Source: Porphyra umbilicalis (Eukaryota; Rhodophyta; Bangiophyceae; Bangiales; Bangiaceae). Taken from it: 64,000 nucleotides of DNA. Below, one piece after another: positions 1 to 11,489 of this stretch. The number at the start of each line of letters is the position of its first letter. Position 1 is the stretch's first letter. Under the pieces are notes generated by a model that saw only the letters and a program-made list of their open reading frames with translations, made no database searches and was not told the DNA's origin. A program made the position numbers and the translations under genes. The DNA lies in the NCBI GenBank assembly GCA_002049455.2, contig KV918870.1:62001-126000 (forward strand), read 5' to 3'.

Positions 1-1783
1 TCCCCCCCCACAAAGTCCGCGTCGGCCGGCGGCGGCGCCTCGGCCGCCGACACGGCGACGGCGGCGAGGAGCCCCGCGGGGGGGGGTGGTCCCCCCCCCC
101 CCCCCCCGGCAGCGCCGACCGCGTCGCGCCGCCGACCGTGCGGTCGGCGAGGGCGGCGAGGTAGGCGTCGGCGGCAACGGCGCCCGCCGGGTCGTCGACC
201 CCCCCCGCGTCCACGTCAACAACGTCGTCCACGTCGGTGGCGGCGGCGGCGGCGGCCGCCGCCGCCGCCGCCTCCCACGAGCGCACAATGAGGGAGCGCG
301 CGAGTGGGGGCGTCGCGCCGAGGGCGGGCGCCGACCGGTCGTCGTCAACGACCCACCGCGCGAGGCGCGCCTTGCGCGCCGCCTGCGCCCCGAGGAGCCC
401 GTCGACCGTGTCGGCGGCGGCGAGGCGGTACACGTGCACGGGGCGCGTTTGGCCATAGCGGTAGACGCGCGCGGCGGCTTGCGCGTCGGCGCTCGGATTC
501 CAACTCACGTCGAGGAGGACGACGCGGGAGGCGGCGGTGAGGGAGAGCCCTTCGGCGCCCGTGCCGGTGGAGAGGAGCAACACGCGGGGGGTGGGAGCCC
601 CGCCCGCGGGGGGGGGGGGGCGGGGGGGAGGGGGTACCGGGGGCGCCGCCGCCGCTGCCGCCGCCGCCGCCGCGGGTGCGGGCGCGGCGGCCGCCTCGCC
701 GAGGACGGGCTGGAGGAAGAGCTCAAAGAGCGTCGGCCGCCGGCCGCCGGGTGCTGCGGCACTGCCGGCCGCGGCGGCGGGCGCCGCCGCCGCCGCCGCC
801 GCCGCCGGCCGCTCGGGCGACACGCAAAACGGAAAGCCGCGGGGCATGGCCGCCGCCGCCGGACTGCCGCCGCCACCACCACCGCCACCGCCACCGCCAC
901 CCACCTGCTCGCCACCGACGAGGCCGCCCCCACCACCGCCCGCCGTAGCGTCCCTCGCGCCCCCCCCCCCATTAAACAGCTCGACAATCCGCGACCGCTC
1001 CGCCGCCGACGTGGCGCCGTCAAAGCAGAGGACAGAGCCCGCCCCGTAGCGGCCCTCGAGCACGTGCTGCAGCGTGCTCAGCACGTACAGGGAGCGGGTA
1101 AAGACGAGCACCTTTTCCCCCGACCGCGCCGCCACGTCGACGAGCGCGCAGACGGCGTCGAATTTGCACCCCGCGCCGACGGCCGTTAGGGACCCCGGCG
1201 GCAGCCCGCCGCCGCCCGGCGCGCCCGCCACGCCCGCCCCCCCGACGAGCGCATTGACGACGGGCGTGAGGGCGTCGAGGACGGCCGTGACGGCGGCGCC
1301 GCCGGCGGCCCCGTCACTGGCGGGGGCGCCCTCAAACGGGAGGGGCGCGCCCGCACCCCCGCCCCCCCCCCCCCCCGCCCCCCTCGGCGGCGGCCGCCGC
1401 CGCGTCGGCGGCCGTCGGCGGCAGCGCGCGCCCCCGCCCCCGCACATAACACACGAGGGCGGCCGGGTGGGCGGCGACGAGCTGCAGCAGGTACACCGCA
1501 AAGAGGGGCACAAAGGCGGTGCCTTGGTCGCCGAGGCGTTTAAACACCGCAACGGTCGCGCCGTAGAGGGCGCGCTGCGCGGGCGACAGCCGCAACGTTA
1601 GCGTCACGTCCGTCTTGGGCGGCAGCAGCGGCGCGAGGACGGCCGTCGGGCGGCGGAGGAGGACCGGGTGGAGCTTGCGGTGGAGCGCCCACGCGCGCCG
1701 GCGGGCGACCGCGTCGGCCGACGCGGTGGTCGGCGGGGCGGGGGTCCCCCCCCCCCCCCAACTCCCCCTCCCCCCGCCGCCGC

Positions 1784-1814
<31 letters not shown>

Positions 1815-2821
1815 GCGTCGGCGACGCGGCGGGAGCCGCCCGTAATCACGGCCTCGTACAGGTGGCCGAATTGCACGGCGGAGCCGAGGAGCCCCGGCAC
1901 CGCCCACGACACCATGGCGTAGTAGTCTGGGAGCCCGTTTTGCAGCGGGTACCCCGTCAGCGCCAGCCGCCGCGGCGTCGCAAAGCGGTGCACGAGGCGC
2001 GTGACGGCGGCGCCAAAGTTGCGAATCCGGTGCGCCTCGTCGAGGACGACCACGTCCGCGCCGGGGGCGACGAGCGCCCGCCGGAGGGGCCGCCCGTGGC
2101 CGGGCGGGGGGCGGAGGACGAGTTTGGTGAGCGCCTCATAGTTGAGGATGAGCACCCCGCCGGCGGCGTGCCACGCGGCGACGCGGGCCGCGAGGGCCTC
2201 GTCGGCGCCCGCGCCGGGGGGGGGGGGGCGCCCCCGCCCCCGCCGCCGACAAGCACCCCGCCGCTCGTGGCGGCGGTGAAGGTGTCGGCGGGCAGGTGGG
2301 GGGCGACCCACCGGCGGGCCTCAGCCAACCACGTGGCGACGAGCGACAGGGGGGTGACGACGAGGATGCGGGAGCGGGGGGGGCGCCCCGCCGCGGCACC
2401 GGCGGCACCGGCGGCACCGGCAGCACCGGCGGCACCGGCGGCACGGGCAGCGCCGGCGGCACTGGCGGCGGGACCGCCACCGGCGCCCGCGGCGGCACCA
2501 GCGGCGGGGGTACCCCCCCCCCCCCCCCCCTCCCCCCCCCCCCCCCCCCCGCCCGCCGCGCGTCGCGCAACAGCAGCGCCGTTGCAAAGGCGAGCGCCTG
2601 GAGCGTCTTGCCCAACCCCATCCCGTCGGCGAGGATCCCCCCCGCGCGCCCGTCATCGACGAGCGCGTGCCACAGCCACCGCACGCCCGCCGACTGGTGG
2701 GGGCTCAGCGCCGCCGCGACGGGGGCGGGGAGGAGGGCGGGCGCCTCGCCGTCGAGCGCGTCGCCATTCACAACGACAAAGCGGCCGGTCGCGTCGGCCG
2801 AGAGGGGGGGGGGGGGGGGGG

Positions 2822-2872
<51 letters not shown>

Positions 2873-3219
2873 GCCGTCGCCGCCGCCGCCGCCGTCGAGG
2901 CCGCTGCCGCCGCCACCGCCGGCGGGGCCACCGCCGCCGCCAGAGCCGCTGCTGGCGGCGGCGGCCACCCGCCGCCGCCGCGCGTCGGCGGCCGCGACGC
3001 GGTCCGCGACAATGGCGGCGGCGGTCTTTTCCCGCAACCGAAACGTGGCGTCGAGGGGCAGGGGGCGCCCGTCGACGCCAACGGCGCCATCGTCGCTGCT
3101 GCCGTCGCTGCCGCTCGAGCTGCCGACGGACCCGCCAGCGGCGTGGCCGCTGCCATTGCCGCCGCCGCCGCCGCCGCCGTTGCCCCCCGCCGCCGCCGCG
3201 CCCGCTCGTATTCTCGCCA

Positions 3220-3262
<43 letters not shown>

Positions 3263-3749
3263 CGCACCCGGTCGCGGGGGCGCGGCGCTCCCCGCGGCGG
3301 CGCCCAGTATTCGACGCCCCCCCCCCAGGACGCCGCGCGGGGGTATCCGCCCCCCCCCCCCCCCGCCGCGCCCGCCGCCGCCGGCGCGGGCGTCATGCCA
3401 ATGACCATCACCTCATCGTCGCTGTCGCTGCTGCCGACGGCGGCGGGGGGCGGCGCCGCCGGCAGCACCGTCGGTGGCGCCGCCCCTCCACCCCCTCCCC
3501 CCCGCCGCCGTCACCGCCGTCACTGCCGACACTGCCATCACCGCCGGCAGCGGCGGGGGCGGGGAGTGGCGCCCCCGGCGCCCCGCCCCCCCCCGCGTAC
3601 GCCCGCGCGTACACGGCGAGGCAGTCGCGGAGGAAGGCGGCGGCGGTGTCGGTGCCCGCCGCCCCATCGCGGGCGGCCAGCGACGCGACGGCGGCGCAGA
3701 GGCGGGCGTCGAGGCGGGCGCGGTCGTCAGACCCGCCGGGGGGGGGCAT
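1..3749 (-). CDS. SNF2-family chromatin-remodelling ATPase (ATRX/ARIP4-like), 3' end outside window
   Basis: Swi2/Snf2 DNA translocase, expected in the nucleus. The minus strand shows the helicase motifs in order: motif I GILADGMGLGKTLQ (about 2639-2598), motif II DEAH (about 2041-2030), motif III LTGYPLQN (about 1960-1937), motif IV region VLVFTRSLYVLSTLQHV (about 1120-1070), and the C-terminal signature LLDVSWNPSADAQAAARVYR followed by YGQ (about 520-450). The YRYGQ ending and the block LLGSAVQFGHLYEAVI resemble the ATRX/ARIP4/DRD1 subgroup. The N-terminus is acidic and Ser/Gly/Ala-rich. The first plausible ATG is at 3749 (MPPPGGSDDRARL). No single frame is open: it changes at G/C runs near 3350, 2806, 2540, 2220, 1750, 1370 and 610. 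Homology resumes after each, so run-length errors are likely. The gene continues past position 1. SNF2 identity is firm; the subgroup is inferred. Confidence 0.85.
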
Positions 3750-3935
3750 CGCACCCGCCGCCGACGCGCGCGTGGCCGCAGCGGCGGCGGCGCGCGGGGG
3801 TGGGGGGGGGGGGGGGGTTGGTCGCGCGCCGCGACGGCGCCGGTGGGCGCGCCCGTGCACGCGAGCGGCCTCGCGTGTCGGCGGCGCCTAAACGGCAGCG
3901 CCGGATCTGTGCCGCGGCAACGGCGACGTAAACGG

Positions 3936-5512
3936 GTATGCGTCCCCCTCCAGTTCGTGACAACTGTACCAGTTCGTGACAATTCGGGGTTGTGTGGAAA
4001 ATCCACAGTGTTTTCCCATCAGATCGCTGTCGGATTGACACTGAAAGGCCCTCGAACGTTGGTAGAAACATATCAAAAAGCTATAAAAACTGAACGGTAG
4101 CAGTGTCGCCCACCATTGTACGCGCCAACTCAAGGGCGCGCGAACGATGTGACAGCGCCAAGCGGCGCGCCGCGGGTTGCTCCGCTCGTGGGACGGCCGC
4201 GGGCGCGTGCGCCGGCGACTGAATGTGGTGGTGGACATGGCGGGGGCGACGGCAGCCCCCGACGCGCCGGGGGGGGAGGGTAGCGGGATGGGGGGGGCTG
4301 CCCCCTCCGCGGTGACGCCGCGGAGCAGCCGCTGGGGCGGGCACGGGGTGGCTGCTGGGGGTGCCTGGGGGGGGGGGGGGGGCGGCGGCCGTGAGCGGTG
4401 GCCCGACCCGGCCGCGGCGGCCGGCGGGGGCGGCGAGGGCGGTGGCGCGGCGGGCGGTGAGAGCAAGTCTATCCGTGGGCCATTGTGCTATCGCCATCTG
4501 GCCATATTTTTTGGCTATGGCCAAGAGCATCTCTATCAGTCAATTCTTGTGCTATATATGCAAATCCAGCTGCTCACCCCCTTCTGAAGGCCCATACCTC
4601 TCGGATGACTCGCAAAGCACCTTCCAGTACAGATGATGGCCTTGTATGGTTCGAAGTCCGCGCACAGAGGGCCTGTGGTAAGGTAGCCGAAACAATTCCG
4701 AACTGGCGCGTTCGAGAGACGCTGTTGCTCGTCGTTCTATTGGTCCACGTCTTTGGCACAAAGGATGGCTATAGCTATCCTTCTGGCTATCCTGCGCACA
4801 TTTGGCACGAAGGATAGCAATATGGCACAGGATATGGCAAAATGACCTCCCGATAGAGATGCCCTTGGCCATCGGATGGCAAAATGGCACACCGATAGAC
4901 TTGATCTGAGGCGGGCGGCGCCCCCCCCCCCCCCCGTCCTCCCCCGCATCTTGCGCATCGTGGGGCGGGAGGTGTGTTGGGGTGGCTGGCAAGGCACTTG
5001 GGGCGAGAAGTGGAGGGGCGGCTGGAAGTCTATTGATGGCCCCCCTTGAACTGGTCGTTATAGGGGGGTTGCCACGGAGAGAGACAGTATATCCGAGTCG
5101 CGGGGCGGCCTGGACGACTAAACATTCGCTCGGGCTGGCCGGGATGAAGAGTTTACACGTCTGTGTCGTGTGAACCGCCCGGCTTCTGCACCTCGGGTGC
5201 GCTCAAGCCAATCCTGTTCGATCGGAGAAGCGCTGTTGTCGTCAATTTGGGGTCAAATACTGGTAAGTTTTTCTCACCGCAATGTGCGTATCCCAGCCAT
5301 TCTCACACGATCAGTCATTGTGTCACGAACTGGTACAGCCATTTTCTGAGGCCCTTTCTTTAAGAGGTGATCGGCGGCACTGTTTTAAAAACGGAAAAGA
5401 CCGCTCACCTTGTGAGACTCTCCTGAGTCCAGCCATTTTTTTTTTCTTCGAAAGAGATGAGCTGAAGTGCTCATCTGAGCAGGTTTGTCACGAACTGGGG
5501 GGGGACGGATAC
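3936..5512. mobile_element. Non-autonomous DNA transposon with about 28-bp TIRs
   Basis: The ends are imperfect inverted repeats: 3936-3963 and 5485-5512 match at 26 of 28 positions (core CGTCCCCCNCCAGTTCGTGA on the left, its complement on the right). A second copy of the motif CCAGTTCGTGACAA lies just inside the left end, and GTCACGAACTGG recurs inside the right end near 5320, so there are subterminal repeats. The interior is lower in GC than the flanking genes and encodes no recognisable transposase. No convincing target-site duplication is visible, so the superfamily is unassigned. It lies in the intergenic space between the SNF2 gene and the tubulin cofactor gene. Confidence 0.6.
4464..4903. 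mobile_element. Nested 440-bp MITE-like element
   Basis: The left end CAAGTCTATCCGTGGGCCAT is mirrored by CAAGTCTATCGGTGTGCCAT read inward from 4903 on the minus strand. A second inverted block, GGCCAAGAGCATCTCTATC on the left and GGCCAAGGGCATCTCTATC on the right, extends the inverted similarity to about 75 bp per side. The middle is AT-rich and non-coding. It sits entirely inside the 3936-5512 element, indicating two successive insertions. A clean target duplication is not evident. Confidence 0.6.
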
Positions 5513-5689
5513 TTGAAAGACATGCGAGCAATTGGGGCTCCGTGTTGCCTGCAAGGGGTGCGTACTTGGAAGGAGCCGAGCGGGGCCACCGACGGCGACC
5601 CGTTCGGCGCGTCGCCCACCTCCCGCCGCGGACTCGCCTGTGGCAAGCCGGGCGCCTTGGCCGGGACGTCTGCTCCCTCTCCCCGTCCG

Positions 5690-5796
5690 CCTGCGCATCC
5701 CCCGTCTCTGCTCCTCCCCCTCTCCTACCGTCCCCTTGTACGCTCCTTTCCCCCCCCACCTCGTTTGTCTTTTCCTCCCCCTCCCCCCCCCCAACC
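5690..5796 (+). promoter_or_regulatory. Pyrimidine-rich leader upstream of the TBCA start codon
   Basis: About 100 bases dominated by C and T run directly into the Kozak-like CAACCATGG at 5797. Similar CT-rich tracts precede other start codons here (piggyBac transposase at 44459, adaptor small chain at 52438, ARID protein at 60128). It probably contains the core promoter and 5' leader. No TATA box was identified. Confidence 0.35.
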
Positions 5797-6291
5797 ATGG
5801 ACGCGGTCCGCGCCTTGACCATCAAAACCGCCACCGTGCGGCGGCTCGCGCGGGAGCTCGACTCGTACGTGGCGGAGCTGGCGGCCAACGAGGCGTCCCT
5901 GGACGCTGCCCGCACCGCCGCCGCCACCGCCGCCGACGGCGCCGAAGCGGCGGCGGTCGCCCGCCAACACGCGCGCGTCGTCGCCGAGACGCGCGCGATG
6001 GTGCCCCACACCGCCGCGCGGCTGGCGGTGGCGGTGGACGAGCTCGAGGGGATGGTGGAGGGGGGGTGGGGGGGGGAGGACCCCGCCGCGTCGGCGTCGG
6101 CGGGTGGGGGGGGGGGAGGGGGGGCGGCTCCGAATGGGGGCGCCCCGCCCAATGGCGGGGTGGCCAATGGGGGGGGGGGGGGGGGGGACGACCTCGCCGC
6201 CAAGGAGGCGGCCGCGCGCACGCTGCTCGTCGAGGTGGGCGCGCAGCATGGGGAGGCGATGGCGGCGGCGAGGCGGCAGTCGATGGCCTAG
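5797..6291 (+). CDS. TBCA: Tubulin-binding cofactor A
   Basis: 164-residue, largely helical protein of the TBCA family, a cytosolic chaperone that captures beta-tubulin after CCT folding in the tubulin-assembly pathway. The family pattern is clear. It starts VRALTIKTATVRRLARELDS, where family members have a basic IKT..VKRL..E segment. A middle helix ends in VVAETRAMVPHTAARL, corresponding to the conserved E.R.MIPD...RL, and a last helix runs AAKEAAARTLLVEVGAQ. The insertion at residues about 90-130 is Gly/Pro/Asn-rich low complexity and makes the protein longer than the usual 105-120 residues. The ATG has a good context (ACCATGG) and the reading frame is uninterrupted. It is preceded by a CT-rich leader. 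Identification rests on motif spacing and length. Confidence 0.85.
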   Translation: MDAVRALTIKTATVRRLARELDSYVAELAANEASLDAARTAAATAADGAEAAAVARQHARVVAETRAMVPHTAARLAVAVDELEGMVEGGWGGEDPAASASAGGGGGGGAAPNGGAPPNGGVANGGGGGGDDLAAKEAAARTLLVEVGAQHGEAMAAARRQSMA

Positions 6292-7470
6292 GCCCGTCGG
6301 GGGGGGGGGGGGGGCGCCCGACGCGACCGGGGGGGTGGTGCCGTGGTGGAGGCTGTGGCGCCGCGTGGGCGTGTCGGCGTCGGTGCCACAGGCGGCACAC
6401 GGCGTGCAGGGGGTGTGGGTGGGGAATGGCGCTTGATTGCGTGCCACGCTTTTGCTTGGCCAGTGTGCGACTCGTCTCGTCGGGGCGGCGGGGGTGGGGG
6501 GGGGGGGTAGCCGCGCGGCGGGACGGCCTGGCGCACCTTGCGGACGGCGCCGTGTGCCGAGCGGGCGGGCGGGGGGCGGCGGGGACGCGGCTGCTCCGTC
6601 GCCGCCCGCCGAGCCGGGCGACGCGCGGTGCGACGCGCCCGCAGCCGCCGCCGTCGCCGCCGACGGCCGGGCGCACCGACGGCGCCCCGCGGGCGGCCGC
6701 CGCTGGCGTGCGGCCCGGCAGCAGAGGCAGCGACGCCGCCCCCCCCCCCCCCCCCCCCCCCGCCTCCTCGAGCCGGCCTGCGACCCAGGCCGTGTCTGCG
6801 ACAATGGTAGTTGGGTGCCGCCGGGGCCCCTAGGGTCCCTGCGCTACCGCACGTACTGTACCGCTTGCATGAGCGTCGGTCCGCGCGCTTTCATGTGGCT
6901 CTTGGTTCCGATCCTGTGCCGTGCCCGGCCACACCCTGTGACGGGCTTCCACGGCGCCCCGGCGGCGCTGGAGGTGAGGCACACAGTCGCCCCCGTCGGC
7001 ATGACTCACACGCCGGTACGGACAGCGCTGCCTGACCGGCGCGCAGACGGTGGCCAGTCCATCGGGAAGAAGACCCTGCGCGATTTGGACGCGTCGGCCG
7101 GTGTAAGGGCCGCGTTCTGCGGGCTCTTTCGCCACCGGGCACGCGCCGTGTCAGCGCCCGTGACGTGGGGCGAAAAGTCCGGGCGTGTGGCAACCAGCGC
7201 GGCGCGTCGCCCACGCCGTCGCGGCTGCCCTGTGCAGCGGCGCCCCCCCCCCCTCTGCGCCTGGACGTACCGGCGGCTTGCATCTCCCTTTTGCTCCGTG
7301 TCCCTTCCGTATGTGGCAGCGTCCCTTGTGCCGGCTGCTTGCGCCCGTGCCGTCGGCCCCGGGGTGTGCCCGGCCGCGCGTCGGCATTGGCGGTCGGGGG
7401 CGCGGCGGTGTGCTTCCACGCCCCGACCGTCTCGCGTCGGTCCACCCCCGCACGTGAGCATGGCGGCCGC
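6292..7470. other. Intergenic region, no supported gene
   Basis: Between TBCA and the PDI-like gene, both on the plus strand. It is GC-rich with G runs (about 6300-6314) and C runs (about 6739-6760). Open frames exist on both strands but show no family motif and look like consequences of high GC. It presumably holds the TBCA 3' end and the promoter of the next gene. Confidence 0.5.
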
Positions 7471-9950
7471 ATGCTCCCCCCCCCTTCCTTCCCCTGGCGT
7501 CGCCCATGGCGGTCACGGGCACTGGCAGCCGCCTGCGTGGCTGCCACGGTCGCCGCCGCCGCGGCGTGCGGCGCCCCCGCCCCCGCGGTCGCGGCTACGG
7601 TGCGCGGGGTCGCCGGCGGCGCCCCCCCCCCCGAGCCTACCTCCGTCGACGGCGGCGGCGGCGGCACCACGGCGCCCCTCAGCCTCCCCAGCGGCGTCGT
7701 GTCGACGCTGACGGCGGCCAACTTTACGGCCGCGGTCGCCCCCCCCCCCCCTGCCCTCGTCGTTGTTGCCTTCAAGGTGCCCTGGTGCGGCCACTGCCAA
7801 GCCCTCACCGCCCCCTTTGCCGACGCGGCGGGGCGGTTGGCGACCGCCGCGCCGGCGGTGCGGCTCGCGCACGTCGACGCGTCGGCGACGGCGAATGCGG
7901 CGCTCAACACGGCGCACGTGTCGGTGGGGTATCCGACGATCAAGGCGTTTGCGGCGGGCGCGCTCGTCGATGAATTCCGGGGCGTGCGGGACGCGCGGCA
8001 CCTCGTCGAGTGGGTGGCCAAGGTCGTCCGCATGGCCGAGCGGTCGCCGGTCATTGCGCTCGGCGCGGACGACGTGGGCGGCGGGGGGGGCACCAAGGGC
8101 AAGAGCCGGGGCGCCGCGGCAGACACGTTGGACACCCTCCTCGCCGAGGGGCCCCCGCTGATGGTGCTCCTCGACCGGACGGTCGCGTCGCCGGCGCTCG
8201 CGGCCGCCTTTGAGGCGGCCGTACCGGTGCTGCGGGGCGCCCTCGACTTGCCCCTCGCGCGCTTTGCGTCGACGGCGCGGCTGGACGCGGAGCGCGCTGC
8301 CGTCGCGCCCGCGCAGGGCGGGGACGTTGGGGGCGTTGCGCTGCCGCCCGTCCCCCCCCCCTCGGCGGAGGACGTGGCGGTCGTCTGGCGCCGCTCCCCC
8401 ACCTACGGGTCGACGACCATGCACTTGGTCGGCCGCCTCCGCCGGCGCGACGCCACGGCCATGGCGGCCGGCTCGCTGGACGCTGCCCCCGCCGACGGCG
8501 CGGCGGTGCCGCCGCCGCCCGACGACGCCGTCGCCGCCCTCACCGCGTGGGCCTACCGCGCGTCGGTGCACCCCGCCGACGTGTTCCTCCTCGACGCCCC
8601 CAACGCGGCGGCGCTGACGGGCGCCCCGGCGCCGGTGGTGCTCGCGTTTGGGCCGTCCGCGCAGCCGACGCAGGCGCTCGCGACCGTGCTTGGCGCCCTC
8701 CCACCGGCGCTGCACCCGCCGGCCGCGGCGGGCGCCGCCGCCGTGCCGGGCGTCGTCCGCGGCACGCGGTCGGTCGGGCGGGTGACGTACGCGCACCGCG
8801 GCGCCTTTCCCGACTTGGTCGCCCAAGCGCTCGCGGGTGCCGACGCGGCGCCGTCGGGCGGCCCGCCCGACGCGGGCGGCACCGTCGATTGGGTCGTCTA
8901 CCGCCGCGGCGGTCGGCGGCTGGAGCGGTGCGTGTTTGGGCGCGCCGCGTACGCGGCGGCCGTGTCGGCGGCTGGCTCGGACGAGGCGGCGGCGCCGGCG
9001 GCGCTGGCGCGCATGCTCGCCGCCTGGGCGTCGGCGTGTGCGGCGGGGGTGCTCGACGGGGACCCCCTGTCGGGCGTCGTGCACGGGGCAGACGTGGCGC
9101 CGTCGGGCAATGCGTACGTGTCGCTGGCGGGGGGGGGGCCACGACGGGCGCGCCGCGGGACTTGGGCGCGGCGGCGGGCACGCCCGTCGGCGCCGTGCGG
9201 CGTCTGGCGGGCGTGGGGGGCTGGCGCCCTTGGGTCGACGACGCTGACGGCCTCGTCGTTGCGTGGCTGGTGCCCTCCGCGTGCCGCGACGACTGCGCCG
9301 CCGCCGACGCGGTTGTGGCGGACGCGGCGGCCGCGCTCGCGGCCGCCACCGACGCCGTGTCGGTCGTGCGGCTGGCGGTGGGTGGCGACGAGCCGCCGCC
9401 GCGGGTGCCCCCGCCGCTGGCGCCGCTGCTGACCGACGGGCGGCTGCGGGGTGGCGCGCCGGCGCTGGTGCTGCTGTCCCCCGACCCGGTGGTGGCGGAT
9501 GTGGTGCTGCGGGGGGAGGAGCTGGGCGCGGCCGTGGCGTCGGCCGAGGCGCTCGTGCGGCGCGCGCTCGCCGCCGCTGAGCCGCTGCCGGTCGTCGACG
9601 CGGCGGCGGACCAAGCGGCGGCGGCAGAGGCGGAGGCGCCCGTCGGCGACACGCCAGCGGCGGCGCCGCTGCTGGCCGGTAAGACGGCCGACGCGGCTGC
9701 CGCGGACACCGGCGTGGCCACCGACGTGGCCGTCCACCCCGTCGGCCTGTTGTTCGGCTGGCTCCTCGCCGCCGCCGCCGTCGGCTGGTTGGTCGTGGAG
9801 GTGGCGGGCGGCCGCGCGGCGGTCGGGCGGCTGCTGCGCGCCGCCATTGCCATGCCGGCGCGGTTGGCGGGGGGGGCCGCCGGCGGGCGCGGCGGCGTGC
9901 ACCGCCTCCGCGGGGGGTCCCCGGCGCGCCCCGCGGGCCGGTACCCCTAG
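7471..9950 (+). CDS. PDI-like membrane-anchored thioredoxin-domain protein
   Basis: Probable ER oxidoreductase. The ATG at 7471 begins an N-terminal signal peptide (basic WRRPWRSRA followed by an Ala/Val-rich stretch). A thioredoxin domain follows, with the active site VPWCGHCQ (CGHC at 7786-7797), the conserved segment SVGYPTIKAF containing the cis-proline, and LVEWVAKVV. CGHC is the classic protein disulphide isomerase site. The long remainder has no second CxxC site. Near the C-terminus one hydrophobic helix (VGLLFGWLLAAAAVGWLVVEV region, about 9745-9810) is followed by a short basic tail, giving TMX-like topology. The frame shifts in the 10-G run at 9129-9138. Downstream coding continues in another frame (VGGWRPWVDDADGLVVAWLV) to TAG at 9948-9950, so the run length is probably miscounted. 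No KDEL-type signal is present. Confidence 0.75.
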
Positions 9951-10460
9951 GAGGGTTGTATTTCAAAGAGGTCGGCCGGAATCGGCACGCCCCCCTGTCC
10001 TCTTTCCCACACACCTGGCGCGTGCGCGTGCGGCCGGCGGCCCCTGCAAGGCGCCGCCGTGGGAGCGGGGGCGATGAAAAAGAATGTCCAACAAGCGCAC
10101 CCGCCGCGGGCAACTACCGCGCGGGCTACCCGTGCACGCGCCCCCCCCCACCACCCTCTGCGCCGGCGCCGCTGCGCGGCGCGCCGACCGCGACACGGCC
10201 GTCGACGTGCGGTCGCCGAGCAACCGGGCGGACCGCCTACGCGGGGGGTGGGGACCACGGGATGCGCGGGGCGCCGTCGTCGCCTTTTCTCCAATCCTCA
10301 TTCTCATCATCCTCGGGGATCTTCTGTGCGGTGCAGAGAGCCGCACGGCGGGCGACCGGACCAATGGGGCAGTCGACAGAAGAAGAGGCTCATGTGTGGA
10401 GCGTTGCCAGATACATGAGAACAGGGTGTACAGGGAGCGAGATGGCAGGAGCGATGCGAG
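9951..10460. other. Intergenic region between convergent genes
   Basis: Holds the 3' regions of the PDI-like gene (plus) and the zinc-finger gene (minus). No gene, repeat or RNA could be supported. Confidence 0.4.
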
Positions 10461-11317
10461 TTAGAGACTGGACAGTGAAGCAGACTGCGCGCACGGACAG
10501 GCCGAGAGGGACGGGCGCTCACCTCCAAAGACACCACTATGCAGGTACACGAATAGCGAGACCGAAAGCACACCTGCTAACCAGTCATGGTGCCCGTCCC
10601 CTCCTCGCGCGAGACATTCGACGCCCGCTGGCCCACTCGCCCTCCCCACCTCCCCCAGCAAACCCCCCCCACCAAAACGCACGTCCCACCACACTACGCT
10701 CTTGTACACAATCGCGCGGCACGACGGGCATGGAATGCGGGAGCGCCCCCGGCACAGGCGGCACGGCGACGACGACGCGGTGTCCATCATCAGCGTCATG
10801 GTGATGGTGCCCGTCGCGCCACACACAACACAATCAACGATGCCGCTGCCGTCACACTGGCCGCAATCGGGGTCCCCGCCGGGGGCGCCCATCGCCTTGA
10901 GGTCGGGCAAGGACGACGGGACGAGCGTTGACGCGTCCATGGGGCCGACCGCTGAGCTCGGGGGGGTGTCTCCACCGCCCCCGGGGGTGGGGTTGGACGG
11001 AGGCGGCGGGGGTGGGGGGGGGGGAGGGGGGAGGGGGGAGGGGGGTCACCACTCGCAGCGGCCCGCACCACCCGTCGGTAAGCCCCCGTCGGGGCGCCGA
11101 CTGGCAAGGCACGAGGGGGGCCGCCGCCCCCACACCGGCCAGAGAGAAAGACCGCTGCGGGAGCGGGCATCGCGCCGACGCGCGGCCGGCGGAGGGGCGC
11201 CGACCCTGCGCGGGGTGCGGCCGACCGCATGGTGACGGGACAACCGACCACAAACGCCGTCAGCGTTGGGGCGGCCGGCCGCCGCTCCGCCTGCCGTCGG
11301 CACGCGGGCGTGGCCAT
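10461..11317 (-). CDS. DnaJ-type CxxCxGxG zinc-finger protein, probably plastid-targeted
   Basis: The core has four zinc-binding Cys pairs: CGQCDGSG, CVVCGATG, CRLCRGRS and CPSC, followed by AIVYKSVVWWD. This is the cysteine-rich domain of DnaJ without the J domain, the layout of small plastid proteins such as BSD2. Such proteins act in protein folding or Rubisco assembly in plants. The N-terminal part reads from an ATG at 11317 (or 11230) as an Arg/Ala/Ser/Pro-rich, acid-poor sequence like a plastid transit peptide. It is joined to the zinc domain only by a frame change in the G-rich stretch at about 11000-11045. The C-terminal tail after WWD is unusual. A possible splice donor GTGCGT follows it, so the last part may be intronic. 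Family assignment is good; function is inferred. Confidence 0.6.
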
Positions 11318-11489
11318 GATGGTGGTGGGCACAGAGGCGCAGGGGACGGCAGGATACGCACCCACGCGCGTCCACCAACGTCGCCACAGGCCACCGCTCT
11401 GACCGCCGCCAGCAGCGGGGAGCAAGACGTACCGAGGAGACCACGTAGGCGAGTCACCCCCGCAGCGGCTGCCCGCCACACCCACGCGG

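Noticed and set aside
7513..10113. 866-codon open frame on the minus strand
   Set aside because: It is antisense to the PDI-like gene with its CGHC site and signal peptide. Its Arg/Pro/Ala-rich content is the usual shadow of GC-rich coding DNA.
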